Positions 33,102 to 44,545 of a stretch of DNA of 64,000 nucleotides are shown here, one piece after another. Where the stretch lies: NCBI RefSeq assembly GCF_000143415.4, contig NW_003314284.1:356046-420045 (forward strand), written 5' to 3'. Every line of letters starts with the position of its first letter. Position 1 is the stretch's first letter. The notes beneath the pieces were generated by a model. That model ran no database searches. It had not been told where the DNA came from and saw only the letters and a list, made by a program, of their open reading frames with translations. A program made the position numbers and the translations under genes. This stretch comes from Selaginella moellendorffii. Lineage: Eukaryota; Streptophyta; Lycopodiopsida; Selaginellales; Selaginellaceae.

Positions 33102-33410
33102 ATGGCGGGAGGCGCGAGCGCCGTGAAGAAAGAGGCAGCGGCCGCGGCGTCGTCCGTGGCCAAGGAGGCGGACGAGCCATGGCTGAATGCGAATCCCACA
33201 GAGCACTACAAGCATTACGGCAAGAATTTGCGGGTAAAGAATTGGGCCATGGCTGGAGGGTTGTTGTGCTTCGTGGCGGGCGTCTACGCTTACACGATCC
33301 ATGCGGTAGGATCGTCGGATGAGCTGCAAAAGGCCGTGGAGGAGTATGAGAGGAATCAAAAAGAATTGCAGCGGCAGCAAAGTGGAGGGCAAGTTCCAAA
33401 GCCAGCATAA
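33102..33410 (+). CDS. Small single-span membrane protein, COA3-like (cytochrome oxidase assembly)
   Basis: 102 residues, no intron. An Ala-rich N-terminus is followed by YGKNLRVKNWAM, one hydrophobic span (AGGLLCFVAGVYAYTIHAV, about residues 50-68) and a charged coiled-coil-like tail (ELQKAVEEYERNQKELQRQQ). This layout, a short protein with one span followed by Y-T-I and an acidic helix, resembles COA3/CCDC56, a mitochondrial inner-membrane factor that stabilises newly made COX1. The match is by layout and a short core, so the name is provisional. Two telo-boxes (33071-33078 and 33088-33095) sit immediately upstream, only 95 bp after the GDSL stop. Confidence 0.55.
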   Translation: MAGGASAVKKEAAAAASSVAKEADEPWLNANPTEHYKHYGKNLRVKNWAMAGGLLCFVAGVYAYTIHAVGSSDELQKAVEEYERNQKELQRQQSGGQVPKPA

Positions 33411-34872
33411 ACAGGTTAGAAATTTTCAAAAAAAATTCTCATCCACATTTTCTCTTACTAGATTTCTTCGTGGCAAATAAATGTAGATTTTGTGTTCGTT
33501 TGCTTTTTTTCCAGTGCTTGTTTCGTTGCGAAGTACTGGATTTTTGTTTTGAGTCGTTTCTCTTGAAAAGTTTGTTTATTGTTCTAGACAAACGCCATCT
33601 TCTGTGTCTGCTCGAATGATTTCGTCACTTTCTTTGTGCTTTCGTGCATCGCTGGGATTTTTGTGTCAATCGTTGTCTTTGTTGGATTGATTTGCTTTGC
33701 GTCTTTTTGAAGTCTTGGAGCCCTAGACTAATGCGGATTCTCTGTGATATGATCTTTGGTCTGTCAAGATCTTGGACTGCTTTGCTTTCGTTTCTTCGCT
33801 CGCTTTCAAGTACGTCCCTTTTACTTACAGGAAAAGCTAAATCCGTTGCTGTCGATTCATTCACCAGGTCTCCAGCGGAAATTTCCTGCGGTGGCCGCGT
33901 GCTTGTACCGCCAATAACACAAACGTTTTCTTTTGTGTTCTTGATTGAGTGGAAGCAGCACCAGCATCAACCAAAACGTTTTGGTTCACCAAACATGGGA
34001 TTCTTCGTTTCCCTTTCCCTCGTTTGTCCATTTCTTATTCCTGAGGCCCGACTAAACATATTCGCGACTGCCCAGCTACGCGAGAAAAGCTCACCATACT
34101 GCCGCTGCTAGCTCGCCTTTGTGGTTGTAGACTCCATGTGGTGTTTCGTTTTTGCAGGCTCCAAGCAGCAATCAATAAGAAAAGGATGAGAAAACTCGAT
34201 CGATGCATTGAATGGTTGGGCAGAAAAGGACACATGATTGGACAAACAGCCAACCGACAAAAGCCACCATTTTCAAACCCCACGGAATATACCCCGATTT
34301 TACTCAAGGAAAACAATTTCTAAGGCTCTAAGAATTTGAGAATTTAGAAGAATGGAATATTATTAAAATCTTATAAATTAGTTTGGAAGAATTTTGTCTA
34401 GCTATACGCGCTGTTCTTGCTGACACCCAAATATATATATACATTAACGTCCTAGCTAGCTCTGCTGCATGGCGCTCTGCCTTAGGCTGGAAGATTCACA
34501 GCTGCACGAAAAAACAAGCATTTCATTGAGCTTAATAATAATAATGATAATTACAATATTAACATCATCAAGTTGACCCATTGAGACGTGCATGGTAAAA
34601 AAGAGGAAAAACGAGTATTCTAGAGCCTGCAATAAACTTACATTTCCTTCCTACAGTTGACGCGAGATGGCTTCACGCACGATCAGCTCAAAGTTAAGTG
34701 TTTTGAAGTAAAATTTTGTGTTCTCAGACAGCCAACTAGCGCGTTTACTTTTCACCTGGAATCAATCACACAGCCACGCAGCTCTTTCTTAAAGCTCTCG
34801 TCATTGTCTTCTCGGCATTAGGGCTTGGCTTTGATCGATTGTGCGGCACTGTGATCCATCGAGCTCTCAGCG
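33411..34872. other. Intergenic region
   Basis: It holds the presumed 3' end of the COA3-like gene and the distal promoter of the NIP gene. Open frames of up to 155 codons (33644-34111) show no recognisable domain. I see no RNA gene. Confidence 0.45.
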
Positions 34873-34935
34873 GTATTCCTCTATTTCATTCTTGCTTTGA
34901 GTCTTTTGGATTTGATTCAATGGCTTCTCGCGCAG
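34873..34935 (+). other. Possible 5' leader intron of the NIP gene
   Basis: A GTATTC donor at 34873 and a CTTCTCGCGCAG acceptor ending at 34935 bound 63 nt of T-rich sequence, the size usual for introns in this window. If real, it lies in the untranslated leader and removes an upstream ATG at about 34920. Confidence 0.35.
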
Positions 34936-35061
34936 GTGTTTTCCATCGATTGATGCCACTAGCGACGACGACGACCAAGCTCTGATTCGACGCTAGCTCT
35001 GGATTCCGCTACAGCCATTCTCCTGCTTCCTTGATCCCATCTCTAAAAAAGCCTGTCAATC

Positions 35062-35067
35062 ATGTAA
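35062..35067 (+). promoter_or_regulatory. AUG-stop minimal uORF in the NIP leader
   Basis: ATGTAA lies 173 nt upstream of the NIP start codon. In Arabidopsis NIP5;1 the same minimal AUGUAA uORF makes ribosomes stall and the mRNA decay when boron is plentiful. Here the channel downstream is of the same class. A second short uORF (35139-35156, five codons) follows. Placement in the mature leader is inferred. Confidence 0.6.
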
Positions 35068-35234
35068 AGCTCTCCTCTTTCCACTTCTCCCGACCTTTCC
35101 AAAATCTTTTCCAAAAAAAAGAAGAAAATCCTGCTCGGATGATGGGGTTCTCTTGAATCACCACTAGCTCATCGAGCAACAAAAAAGAAAAAACAAAAAA
35201 CAGGAAAAAAAAGAAATTTTTGTTTTTGCTAGCT

Positions 35235-36547
35235 ATGGCGGACGAAGAACAACAAGGAAATCTCGTCAATAGCGCTGCGACTGGGACTGGGAATGCGAAT
35301 GCTCCGGTTACTGCGCAGATTGTCCCGGGCAGCAACAGCAATGGCGTCGGCCCCGTGTACATAATGGCGCCGGATCGCATTTCCAACGTTTCCACCAGCT
35401 TTGGACGCTCGGGGCGGATCAACAAATGCTTCCCGGTCGACAGCTGCGTCATGGAGGACGGACTCTTCAGCGAATTCCAGGCCGCCATCGCCCCTTCCTC
35501 AATCTCGCGCCGCAAAAAGGTACCATTTCTTGCCATCTTTTGCTGCTTGGCGACTGTTCCATCCATCCTCTCTCGCTGCTACATTGCATAGAAGAGCTGA
35601 TTTTTCGTTGCATCGTGATTTTTGGAGATCTAGAGATCTGGACAAGGTTTTGTTGTTCTTGTAGATTGGAGCAGAGTTCATTGGCACCTTCATGCTCATC
35701 TTCGCCGGGACAGCCACCGCCATTGTCAACGAGAAGACTTCCGGGAGCATCACCACTGTGGGACTGGCCGCCACCTCGGGCCTCGCGGTCATGATCGTCA
35801 TCCTTGCCACCGGCCATATCTCGGGAGCTCATCTCAATCCCTCGCTCACGCTCTCCTTCGCAGCACTCCGCCACTTCCCGTGGGTTGAGGTACATTCTTT
35901 CTCATTCTTTTTGGTCTCTTTCTCGAGCTTTTGTCGATCGCGCGGGACAGGTTCCTCTCTACATCGGTGCCCAGGTCGCGGCGTCCATCTGTGCCGCGTT
36001 TGCGCTCAAGGGCATCTTTAATCCTTTCATGCATGGCGGCGTCACGATCCCGTCTGGAAGCTACTGGGAGTCTTTTGTTCTCGAGTTTATCATCTCCTTC
36101 AACCTCATGTTCGTCGTCACTGCCGTGGCCACAGACTCACGGGCCGTAAGTAGCACTGATCTTTTTCCCCGTTATTATTGCTCGATGTCTTTCTGCTGAT
36201 TATCAATCCATTAATATCTCAAAGGTGGGGGAGCTTGCGGGGATCGCCGTAGGAGCAACTGTCATGCTCAACATCCTCATTGCAGGGTAAAAGTCCAGAG
36301 TAACTCAAGTGATTCTAGAACGACACTCACTAAATGGTTCCATATCTCACGCAGATCCACCTCGGGTGCTTCCATGAATCCGGTTCGTACTCTTGGACCC
36401 GCGATTGCTGCCAACAATTACAAAGGCATCTGGCTCTATATTGTCGGTCCAATATTTGGTGCTCTAGCTGGAGCCGCTGCTTACACGCTGGTCCGGCTTA
36501 AAGGCGAGCCTGAGCCCGGCCGTCCCCGTTTCAGCATGCGGAGGTAG
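35235..36547 (+). CDS. NIP5;1-like aquaporin, probable boric acid channel
   Basis: Five exons: 35235-35519, 35665-35889, 35951-36145, 36225-36286 and 36355-36547, giving 319 residues. It is a six-span major intrinsic protein. The two pore motifs are NPS (Asn153-Ser155, in GHISGAHLNPSLT) and NPV (Asn264-Val266, in GASMNPVRTLGPA), the unusual pair found in Arabidopsis NIP5;1, instead of two NPA motifs. FVVTAVATDSRAVGELAGIAVGA is also nearly as in that group. NIP5;1-type channels import boric acid across the plasma membrane. The N-terminus (about 95 residues) is long and Asn/Ser-rich with FSEFQ before the first span. Regulation by boron through the leader uORF is a reasonable inference. Confidence 0.93.
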
Positions 36548-37367
36548 TCTTTGTCGTCCGTGCATGCATAGCTATATAGTTTAATGTACTGATACAAATT
36601 AAAGAAAATTAAAAAAAAAATTAGGAGTAGCTTAGTTAAAATATGGAACACTTGCAAGAATTACCTGTTTCTCTCTGAACTATGAACACTTTAGCATTAA
36701 GCAGTGTCCAACAAAGGTGAAAACACAGTACAGAAAACCAATAAAGCAAAATTCCCAAGGTTTATTCATTTTTCCCAGACCATTCCACTGAATCTAGTTT
36801 TAGTTAGTGATTTCAGATGGAGCCAAGTATACAAGGCGACGTATTCTCGCTCGTTGAGCTCAAGTTGATCAAATGCCAGGATTGCCCGGTCAATAATCAC
36901 AAGCACCCTTTGGCATAGTCATATCTCCACGGTCGCCTCGGACAGACAAGAACCAGCTCGCATATCCCAATTTCATCGTCTTCCACATCGTCACCAGCAT
37001 ACAAACCAAAGAGCATCATGCCTCAAGCTCAACGTACCATCAGGGAGGCTGTCGTCATCGCCTATGCGTGATGCCTATTTAAAGGAATTAAACCTGACCT
37101 AAAGCTGAGCATGGCAAGAAATGCAGGCATGACAAAAGCAGAGGCCTGAGAGAGTTTCCAAGTCATGGCCATGGAAAGCTTAGAAAAAATAAATATTGTA
37201 AAATATTAATAATACAATACAAGTTAATAAGTGGTAGCACTATAGTATTAGTATTTTGTTTCATGACTAGCAATACTATAAACAAAAAACGAATATCAAG
37301 AGTCAGACTGAATGCTTTTTAATGAAGAAATTCCTTAAATATAAATCTGTAAAACAATTGAAAAAAC

Positions 37368-37459
<92 letters not shown>

Positions 37460-37943
37460 TACTAATCCAAGATGAAGATAAAACAAAGAATGTATTCATG
37501 GATATTTAATATGTATGATTTCAAATTTTAAGAGTAGATATATATTTTAGTCAAAGATATATTCTATATTAAATAGCCATTAATTAATAAAAATTAAACC
37601 TTTCTTTAATACCACATACAATGCACTTTATTTTTTCTCTTTATTGTTTAATGAGAAAAACTTTAATAATTATTTTATCCCTAAAGTTTGTGTTCCTTTC
37701 AAAACTTTTTATATTTCATTCAGTTTTGTCAAGTCACAATCATTACACAAGTTGTGCACAAATAAAAGATGGTGTTCATGGTGTATGGCTTGCTATACTT
37801 ATTCAGCACTGTCATGCTGTTATTATGAAGAAGATGAAAGTTTTAAAAATCTATAGTGATAGTATATTTAAATTTCATAATATATTTTAATAAACTATAT
37901 CCAAATACAATTTGAAATTATTTAACAAACACAGTTTATATTA

Positions 37944-37977
<34 letters not shown>

Positions 37978-38953
37978 TATATAGACACACACACACACAT
38001 TAAATCTTGATTACTAGAAGATTAGAGAATAATTTGTTATGTGTTTCATGTAGCAATTTTTCTTTTATTTATTAATCTAATTGAATAGAAGTTTATAATT
38101 ATAAAAATATTTATATTTTTATAAAAAAAAAAAAGTTTATTGCATATAACCATTAGAATAAATAAAATATACTAGAAAGTGTTCAGAAAAGTTTAACCAT
38201 TAGATAATAGGATATCCCAGAATATTTAAGTATATTTTAAATATATCTTATTGATTTGGTTAAGCCAAAAGAAATTTTAGGGTATATTACAATTACAGGT
38301 TTTTATAGCAAAAAAAAATGGAAAATTTATTTTATATATAATAAATTTCAAAAGTAAAATTACTTAATGGTTATTACAATTTTCTTTAAAAATTCTTTTT
38401 ATAAAGAAAGCAAAGCACTAAATTTTATAATCAAGTGCATTGTTCTTTACTTCATTTTTTAAATTCTTTATTAATTTTTTCCTATGAATAAATAAGCAGT
38501 TGATAATTTAGAATGTAAAACGTTGTTGTAGATATTTGTATTTAAAATAATTAACTTATAACTGAACTTAACATCGAAACATGTGATCAGTGTGCAGCTT
38601 GGCTACATATTCTGGTTACAGCATTATATACAGGCAAGTTATATGTAACTTCACACTTCTTTCACAGGTAAGTTATATGTAACTTCACACTTCTTTCACA
38701 GGTGTAGCAACTTATGATCTGACATTGCCACTTTAACGCAATCGGAGAATGGGTCTAGACATTATGTAAGTACCTTCGTGGAGGTGTGAGAGCGTCCTTG
38801 CCAGCGTCTAGTATCGACTATGCTTCATTTGGTGCTTGCGATCTATTGCTTGTAAGAAGTCAAAGAACATCAAAGTTGGGGGAGGTTCATAGCTGGCTTT
38901 TGTTTATGTTTGCGGCTAGTTGTCTACTTCGAGCCTGAAAAGGTTTTATAAGG
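36548..38953. other. AT-rich spacer with microsatellites and a possible coding remnant
   Basis: A (TA)n run occupies 37374-37452, and TA plus CA runs lie at 37945-38000. On the minus strand at about 36780-37075 short frames read MLFGLYAGDDVEDDEIGICE.. then IDRAILAFDQLELNEREY.., interrupted by stops. This looks like an old gene remnant that I cannot assign. The 3' flank of the helicase gene occupies the right end. Confidence 0.5.
38636..38703 (+). repeat. 34-bp perfect tandem duplication
   Basis: Two adjacent copies of a 34-bp unit (AAGTTATATGTAACTTCACA and onward to CTTTCACAGGT). Each ends in a polypyrimidine-CAG like a splice acceptor. Confidence 0.9.
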
Positions 38954-41623
38954 TCAGCGCTGGGAGCGTAGGAACTGAAGTGCCAAAGCCTCTTGATCTG
39001 CCAGTGACATGGAGTCAAGCTCCATTTGCGAGGATTCCTTCATATCACCGTTGTCGTTGTCTTCGTCCGAGTAGTCACTGTTAGAAACTGCCAAACGGGG
39101 AGCTTGCTCTTGCTCTGTATCATCCATAGCTTTCTGTAACTTCGCCTTCTGCTTGTGCCTTTTGTCACGCAGTCTCTGTCGATCTAGCAGCCTGTCCTCC
39201 TTGTCTCTTTTCTTCATCTCTTGCTCCAATCTCTTATATCGCGCTTGGGTAACAGCAACAATATCTTCCTCTACACCTTCACGTAAAGAGGAATGTAAGT
39301 AAAAATAAAAGAGGAAGAACTGTACCTGTTACTTGCTCCTTGGCTAGTGTGGACAGCGGAGGCCCAGCATTTCCATCGTCATCAAAAACCAGGCGGTGAG
39401 ATCCGGTTGTCTTCAAATCAATCTTAAGCTTCATCTTTTTCGGCTTCTGCGGTTTTGGCCTAAACAAAAACAAAAACTCCATGTATGGAAAAGAGAGAAT
39501 CAAAATTTTACCTCATAGCAGTATCGCCTGCCTCAAGTTCGTCTCTTGGTCGCTTCTTGGGCTCATCGTTGTCCCGTTCCTCTCTTGGTCGCTTCTTTTG
39601 GAAGAAGGGCTCATCGTCGTCCTTCACGGGACGGTTGTCGTCTTGGTCAGTCTTGTGTTCTGCCTCAGGCATTTTGAGAGCATAGCACACATTTTTCCCG
39701 GCGCTACTCTGCCCTTTCCCAAGAAACCGAACTCGAGGGACTGATGGCAAGCCCAATGATGCCGCATATTCAGGTATGGGAAGCTTGTGGACGTCAAAGA
39801 CCTCTTTATTGCCTTGTAAATAAACCGATCGTAGATATGTCGTGAAAGCACGTTGAGCCATGTGCTTGAGATCAGCATTCTTTGAAAGAAGTCCCGAAAT
39901 CAGTTGTGACACGGACTGGATCTTCTTTTCATTCGGCTGCAACAAATCAACATATTCGATCAGGACAACATTGTTAAACACCAGATTACCTTCAAAACTT
40001 TAATCGGGATCTTCGCTTCCTCGAGTAAGGCCACCATTTTTGTTTCTGACGGAGACAATAGAAGTAGGGAGCGGCCTGAAGCTTTGTAGCGGGCAGTTCT
40101 ACCAACACGATGGATATACGTCGCCACGTCTTCGGGACAGTCGGCCTAAAGTCAAAGTGATTGGCACCTGTCGAGGGAAAAACAAATAGCAGCTTTTACC
40201 TGAACAACCCAATCAACTGTCGGAAAATCCAGTCCTCTCGCAGCGATATCGGTTGCAAACATAACCGCGTACTCTGCTTCCACAAACTTGTAAAAGGCAT
40301 CTAATCTGCCACCCTGCCTCAAGCGTCCATGTAAGCAGGTGAGAGGAACTCCGGGCCGGAGATGCTTGAATGCCTCATATACGAACTTCACCTGGTAATA
40401 ACACTCGCGGTTTGTAAGAATTCAAGAAAAAAAAAAGTAAGAAGATACCTGCTTGCAACTGGAAAGAAACACAAGAACTTTTGCTCGAAGGTGAGATTTG
40501 ATGAAACTCCAAAGCGTATCGATCTTTTGATCCAAGGGAACAACCATGACAGTTTGTTGGAGTCGCGCAGGTGTTGCTACAGCAGACTCGGCATGCACGG
40601 CCAAGTACTCGGGGGACTGCAAGCTAAGCCTCGCAAGATCCTGGACTGACCGTGTCTGTGTAGCCGAGAACAAAAAAGTTTGACGCTCCTTTGGAATCTG
40701 AGCAATGATCTGGTTGAGAGTCCCGGCAAATCCCATATCCAAGATGCGGTCAGCTTCATCCAACACCAGCAGCTTAAGAAGATAAGGATTAAAGATTGAA
40801 TTTTTCAATGGAAAAGGAATGGATCGCATACCTTGAGCGGGGAGCAATCGAAATTCACAGTCTCGTGCATGTGTTGAAGCAGGCGCCCGGGCGTGCAGAC
40901 GAGAATGTTGAGGCCATTGACACTTTGCTTCTCAGTGCTCACGTCCTTTCTTCCTCCTATCAACAGGCCCCCGCTAAGGTCGTGGAATTTGCCAACTTTG
41001 CGAAGCTCGTCAAAGATTTGCATCGCGAGCTCGCGAGTGGGAGATATGATAAGCGCACCAACGCCATCCATGGAGGTCCATCGTAGACGGTAGAGCTTCT
41101 CAATCACCTGCATTGCAAGCCCGACGATCACGATCAATTGAAAAGAGAATGGAGTGAACGGCTTGAAGGAAAGAAAAGAAGAGAAAGAAGAAACGATCAG
41201 CTTAACTGGAATGAGAAACGCTAGCGTTTTTCCCGACCCCGTCTTGGCTGCCCCGAGAATGTCTCTCCCACACAGTGCGTGTGGAAGAGCTGCCCTTTGG
41301 ATGTCGGTCATAGTCACATACTTGGCGTCCCTGAGACCATCCAATGTGAGCTGCGAGAGAGGCAGCTGCTGGAACAACGTGGCGCCGGCGTAGGGCTTGA
41401 AACCTCCAGCCCCTGGACTCTCATCGAGCTTCTCCCCGAGAGGATTGGAGCCCGATCGCGGCGCTCCGGCCTCTATTCTAGCATCAAGCTCCGCAATCTC
41501 TTGCACGGACCTGGAGGCCTTGCTGGAATTTTTCTTCGGCGGCCTCGCATTCTTCTTGGCATCCTTCTTCCTCTCGCGATTTTGCTTGAGCTTCTCCGCC
41601 CGCCACGCCCGGCCTCCTCCCAT
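38954..41623 (-). CDS. DEAD-box RNA helicase, DDX10/Dbp4 type
   Basis: Eight exons on the minus strand: 41207-41623, 40832-41107, 40449-40772, 40200-40391, 39990-40145, 39512-39936, 39326-39459 and 38954-39276, giving 748 residues with all phases consistent. Helicase motifs appear in order: F..QLPLS and TDIQRAALP (Q motif), AAKTGSGKT (I), PTRELAMQ (Ia), TPGRLLQHM (Ib), [12 protein letters not shown] (II), FLFSATQT (III), [13 protein letters not shown] (V) and [11 protein letters not shown] (VI). The C-terminal extension with [14 protein letters not shown] and a Lys/Arg-rich acidic tail is that of Dbp4/DDX10 (AtRH32-like), a nucleolar helicase in 18S rRNA processing that releases U14 snoRNA. 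The start at 41623 is the first ATG. Confidence 0.93.
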
Positions 41624-41855
41624 CCGCAAACCCTGGAAACCCACTTTTAGGGTTTAAATTTACGCATTTTAGGGTTTATGCTACTGATCTCATTTGCTTT
41701 GGGCAAATGTATATTTCTTCGTTGCCTGTAGATCCCCCAAGGCGCTAGGGTTTGTGGGACGCGATCGGGGAGGGGGGAGATCGAGATCACGGCGTGGAGG
41801 TAAATCGCTAGATAGGCTTAGCCCAGCAGGGGGCGGCATTCTCCCTCGCCGCCGC
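41624..41855. promoter_or_regulatory. Divergent promoter of helicase and PP2A-A with three telo-boxes
   Basis: 232 bp between start codons. TAGGGTTT occurs at 41648-41655, 41670-41677 and 41746-41753. Telo-boxes are frequent in plant ribosome-biogenesis and translation genes, which suits the helicase. Confidence 0.65.
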
Positions 41856-44249
41856 ATGGCTGCAGCTATGGTAGACGAGCCGCTCTATCCGATCGCCATT
41901 CTCATCGATGAGCTCAAGAACGAGGACATCCATCTCCGCCTCAACTCCATCCGCCGCCTCTCCACCATTGCCAGGGCTCTGGGCGAGGAGCGCACCCGGA
42001 AAGAGCTCATTCCCTTTCTCAGTGAGAACAACGACGACGACGACGAGGTGCTCCTGGCTATGGCGGAGGAGCTCGGGGCGTTTATCCCATATGTTGGTGG
42101 CGTCGACTACGCCTATGTACTCCTCCCGCCGCTCGAGACGCTGTGCACTGTGGACGAGACCATTGTTCGCGAGAAGGCTGTGGAGTCGCTTTGCCGGATT
42201 GGGTCTCAGATGAAAGAAAAGGACTTGGTGGATTGGTTTATCCCTCTCGTCAAGGTAAGCCCTGCTCGAGAGTTCTTCTACCTTTGTCTCAATTCTCTGG
42301 TTTGTGATTCTTGCAGAGACTCGGGGCGGACGAGTGGTTTACCTCTCGCATCTCAGCTTGCTGCTTGTTCCATGTAGCGTACCCGAGTGCTCCAGAAGCA
42401 ACGCGGTCGGAGTTGAGATCTGTGTACAATCATCTCTGCCACGATGATCTGCCCATGGTGAGGCGGTCGGCGGCTTCGAATCTGGCAAAGTTTGCAGCCA
42501 CCGTGGAGCCGGCTCATCTGAAATCTGATATAATGTCGTTTTTCAAAGACCTCACACAAGATGGTAAGTTGTACGAGTAACTGGCTGTAAATTGGTTTGA
42601 AGCGCTGTGGGACTTTGTTTTGTAGATCAAGATTCACTGAGACTTTCGGCGGTAGAAGGCTGTGCTGCGTTGGGCAAGCTACTTGAGCCTCAAGATTGCA
42701 TAGCCAATATTCTTCCAGTTATTGTTAGTTTTTCTCAGGTGAATCTAAAAGCTCTTCAACTCGTAACCTGAGAACTGACGTGCTGCCTTTTATTATCAGG
42801 ATAAGTCCTGGCGTGTACGCTTTATGGTTGCTAATCAGCTCTACGAGCTTTGCGAAGCAGTGGGTGCCGAGGCTACGAGGTAGTTGCATCACATTATTCT
42901 GAGAGCATTGACGGCCTGACGACGTTTTCTTTCAAAGGACCGAACTTGTTCCAGCTTACGTGAGACTTTTGCGGGACAATGAGGCGGAAGTGCGCATCGC
43001 GGCCGCGGGCAAGGTGACCAAGTTTTGTCGTATAATCAGCCCGCAACTAGCAACGCAGCAAATTCTTCCCTGTGTCAAGGTCTGGAACACTCTTCACGAG
43101 GTTTAGAAAAATTAACATTGTGCTTGGAATAAGTGCAGGACTTGGCAATCGATTCATCGCAGCACGTTCGAGCTGCACTGGCATCAGTGATTATGGGTAT
43201 GGCTCCAGTACTAGGAAAGGTAACAGAAGTTCGGATTCAAACAGAGGAAGGACAATGCCAGCATGTTGATGGTTCGTCTCTTTGTGCAGGAGGTGACTAT
43301 TGAGCAGCTTCTACCGACATTTCTGGCGCTATTGAAAGATGAGTTTCCTGATGTGCGGTTGAGTATTATGAGCAAGCTTGATCAAGTTAACCAGGTGCGT
43401 CGCAAAAAATTCTACTTTCAAAGCTGACAAGCGGAGTATGCAGGTCATAGGTATAGACTTGCTTTCTCAGTCTTTACTGGAGCTGGCCGAAGACAGACAC
43501 TGGAGAGTACGGCTTGCGATTATAGAGTACATCCCTCTCCTTGCAAGCCAGTTGGGAGTGGAAGTTTTTGACGATAAACTTGGTTCTTTGTGTATGCAAT
43601 GGCTTGGGGATCAGGTACTGTGCTTGTATTTGCACTTCATCTGGTGATAGAACGAACTGCTGTAGGTGTTTTCAATCAGGGAAGCTGCCGCGAACAATCT
43701 TAAACGCTTAGCGGAAGAATTTGGTCCTGAGTGGACTTGCCAACACATACTTCCGCAGGTGAGAGGTTTTTTGTTTTGAGTAGTGGTCCTGACACTGGCT
43801 CCTCTCTCACAGGTGATCAACATGATTAACAATCCTCACTATTTGTACAGGATGACGATTTTACATGCCATTTCTTTATTAGCTCCAGTTGTTGGGGGCG
43901 AGGTTACATGCCAGACATTGCTGCCAGTGGTTATCAATGCATCAAAAGACAGGTGCTTGATTTTTTCCATTTTGTGTTTAGCCTTTGGATAACTTGTGTG
44001 TGCCATGACAGGGTCCCTAACATAAAATTTAACGTGGCCAAGGTGCTAAAGTCCTTGATCCCGACTGTGGATGCCTCGGTAAGCTTTGAGAGAGCTTGTG
44101 GAGAAGCTGCTAATCTCTTTTCCAAACTCCAGGTGGTGGATCAAACCATAAGACCCACCCTACAGGAACTAAACGAGGATCCAGACGTCGACGTGAGGTA
44201 CTTCGCAAGCGAAGCTCTCAAGGCGTGCGACGACACCATGTCGACATAA
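41856..44249 (+). CDS. Protein phosphatase 2A 65-kDa scaffold subunit A
   Basis: Twelve exons: 41856-42254, 42317-42563, 42626-42738, 42800-42879, 42938-43079, 43139-43219, 43290-43394, 43444-43614, 43666-43758, 43813-43952, 44012-44078 and 44133-44249. They give 584 residues, the usual length, with every phase consistent. The protein is a horseshoe of HEAT repeats (from [20 protein letters not shown] to [18 protein letters not shown]) that holds the catalytic C and regulatory B subunits. [29 protein letters not shown] and [16 protein letters not shown] are close to plant RCN1/PP2AA proteins. Activity is cytosolic and nuclear; in Arabidopsis it affects auxin transport and signalling. It shares a promoter region with the helicase. 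Confidence 0.96.
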
Positions 44250-44545
44250 GAAAAAGCAAGCTAGAGCGATTTTTGTAGCGAAACTAATGCCAGGAACAAA
44301 GAAGGAGAAAGAAGAAGAAGAAGAAGAAGAAGAGAATTGGAGCTACTGCTGCTGGATTGGGCATGAAGGAGCGAAGAGAGAGCGAGGCGGCTAGTGCTTT
44401 TCACCTCACAAGATTTGTTTCGTGGGACTCCTCGTGTAAAACTAAGTGCTGGCCGTTGGATTGCGCGTGCAACCAAGAGCTCAAACGCTGGCCGTCGGAT
44501 CTCGGCACTAGACGGTTAGGGTTTTTGTGGGGCTCGCTTTCCACC

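Noticed and set aside
41642-41644. Helicase start seven codons upstream of 41623
   Set aside because: The codon there is GTG, not ATG; 41623 is the first ATG and begins the conserved N-terminus.
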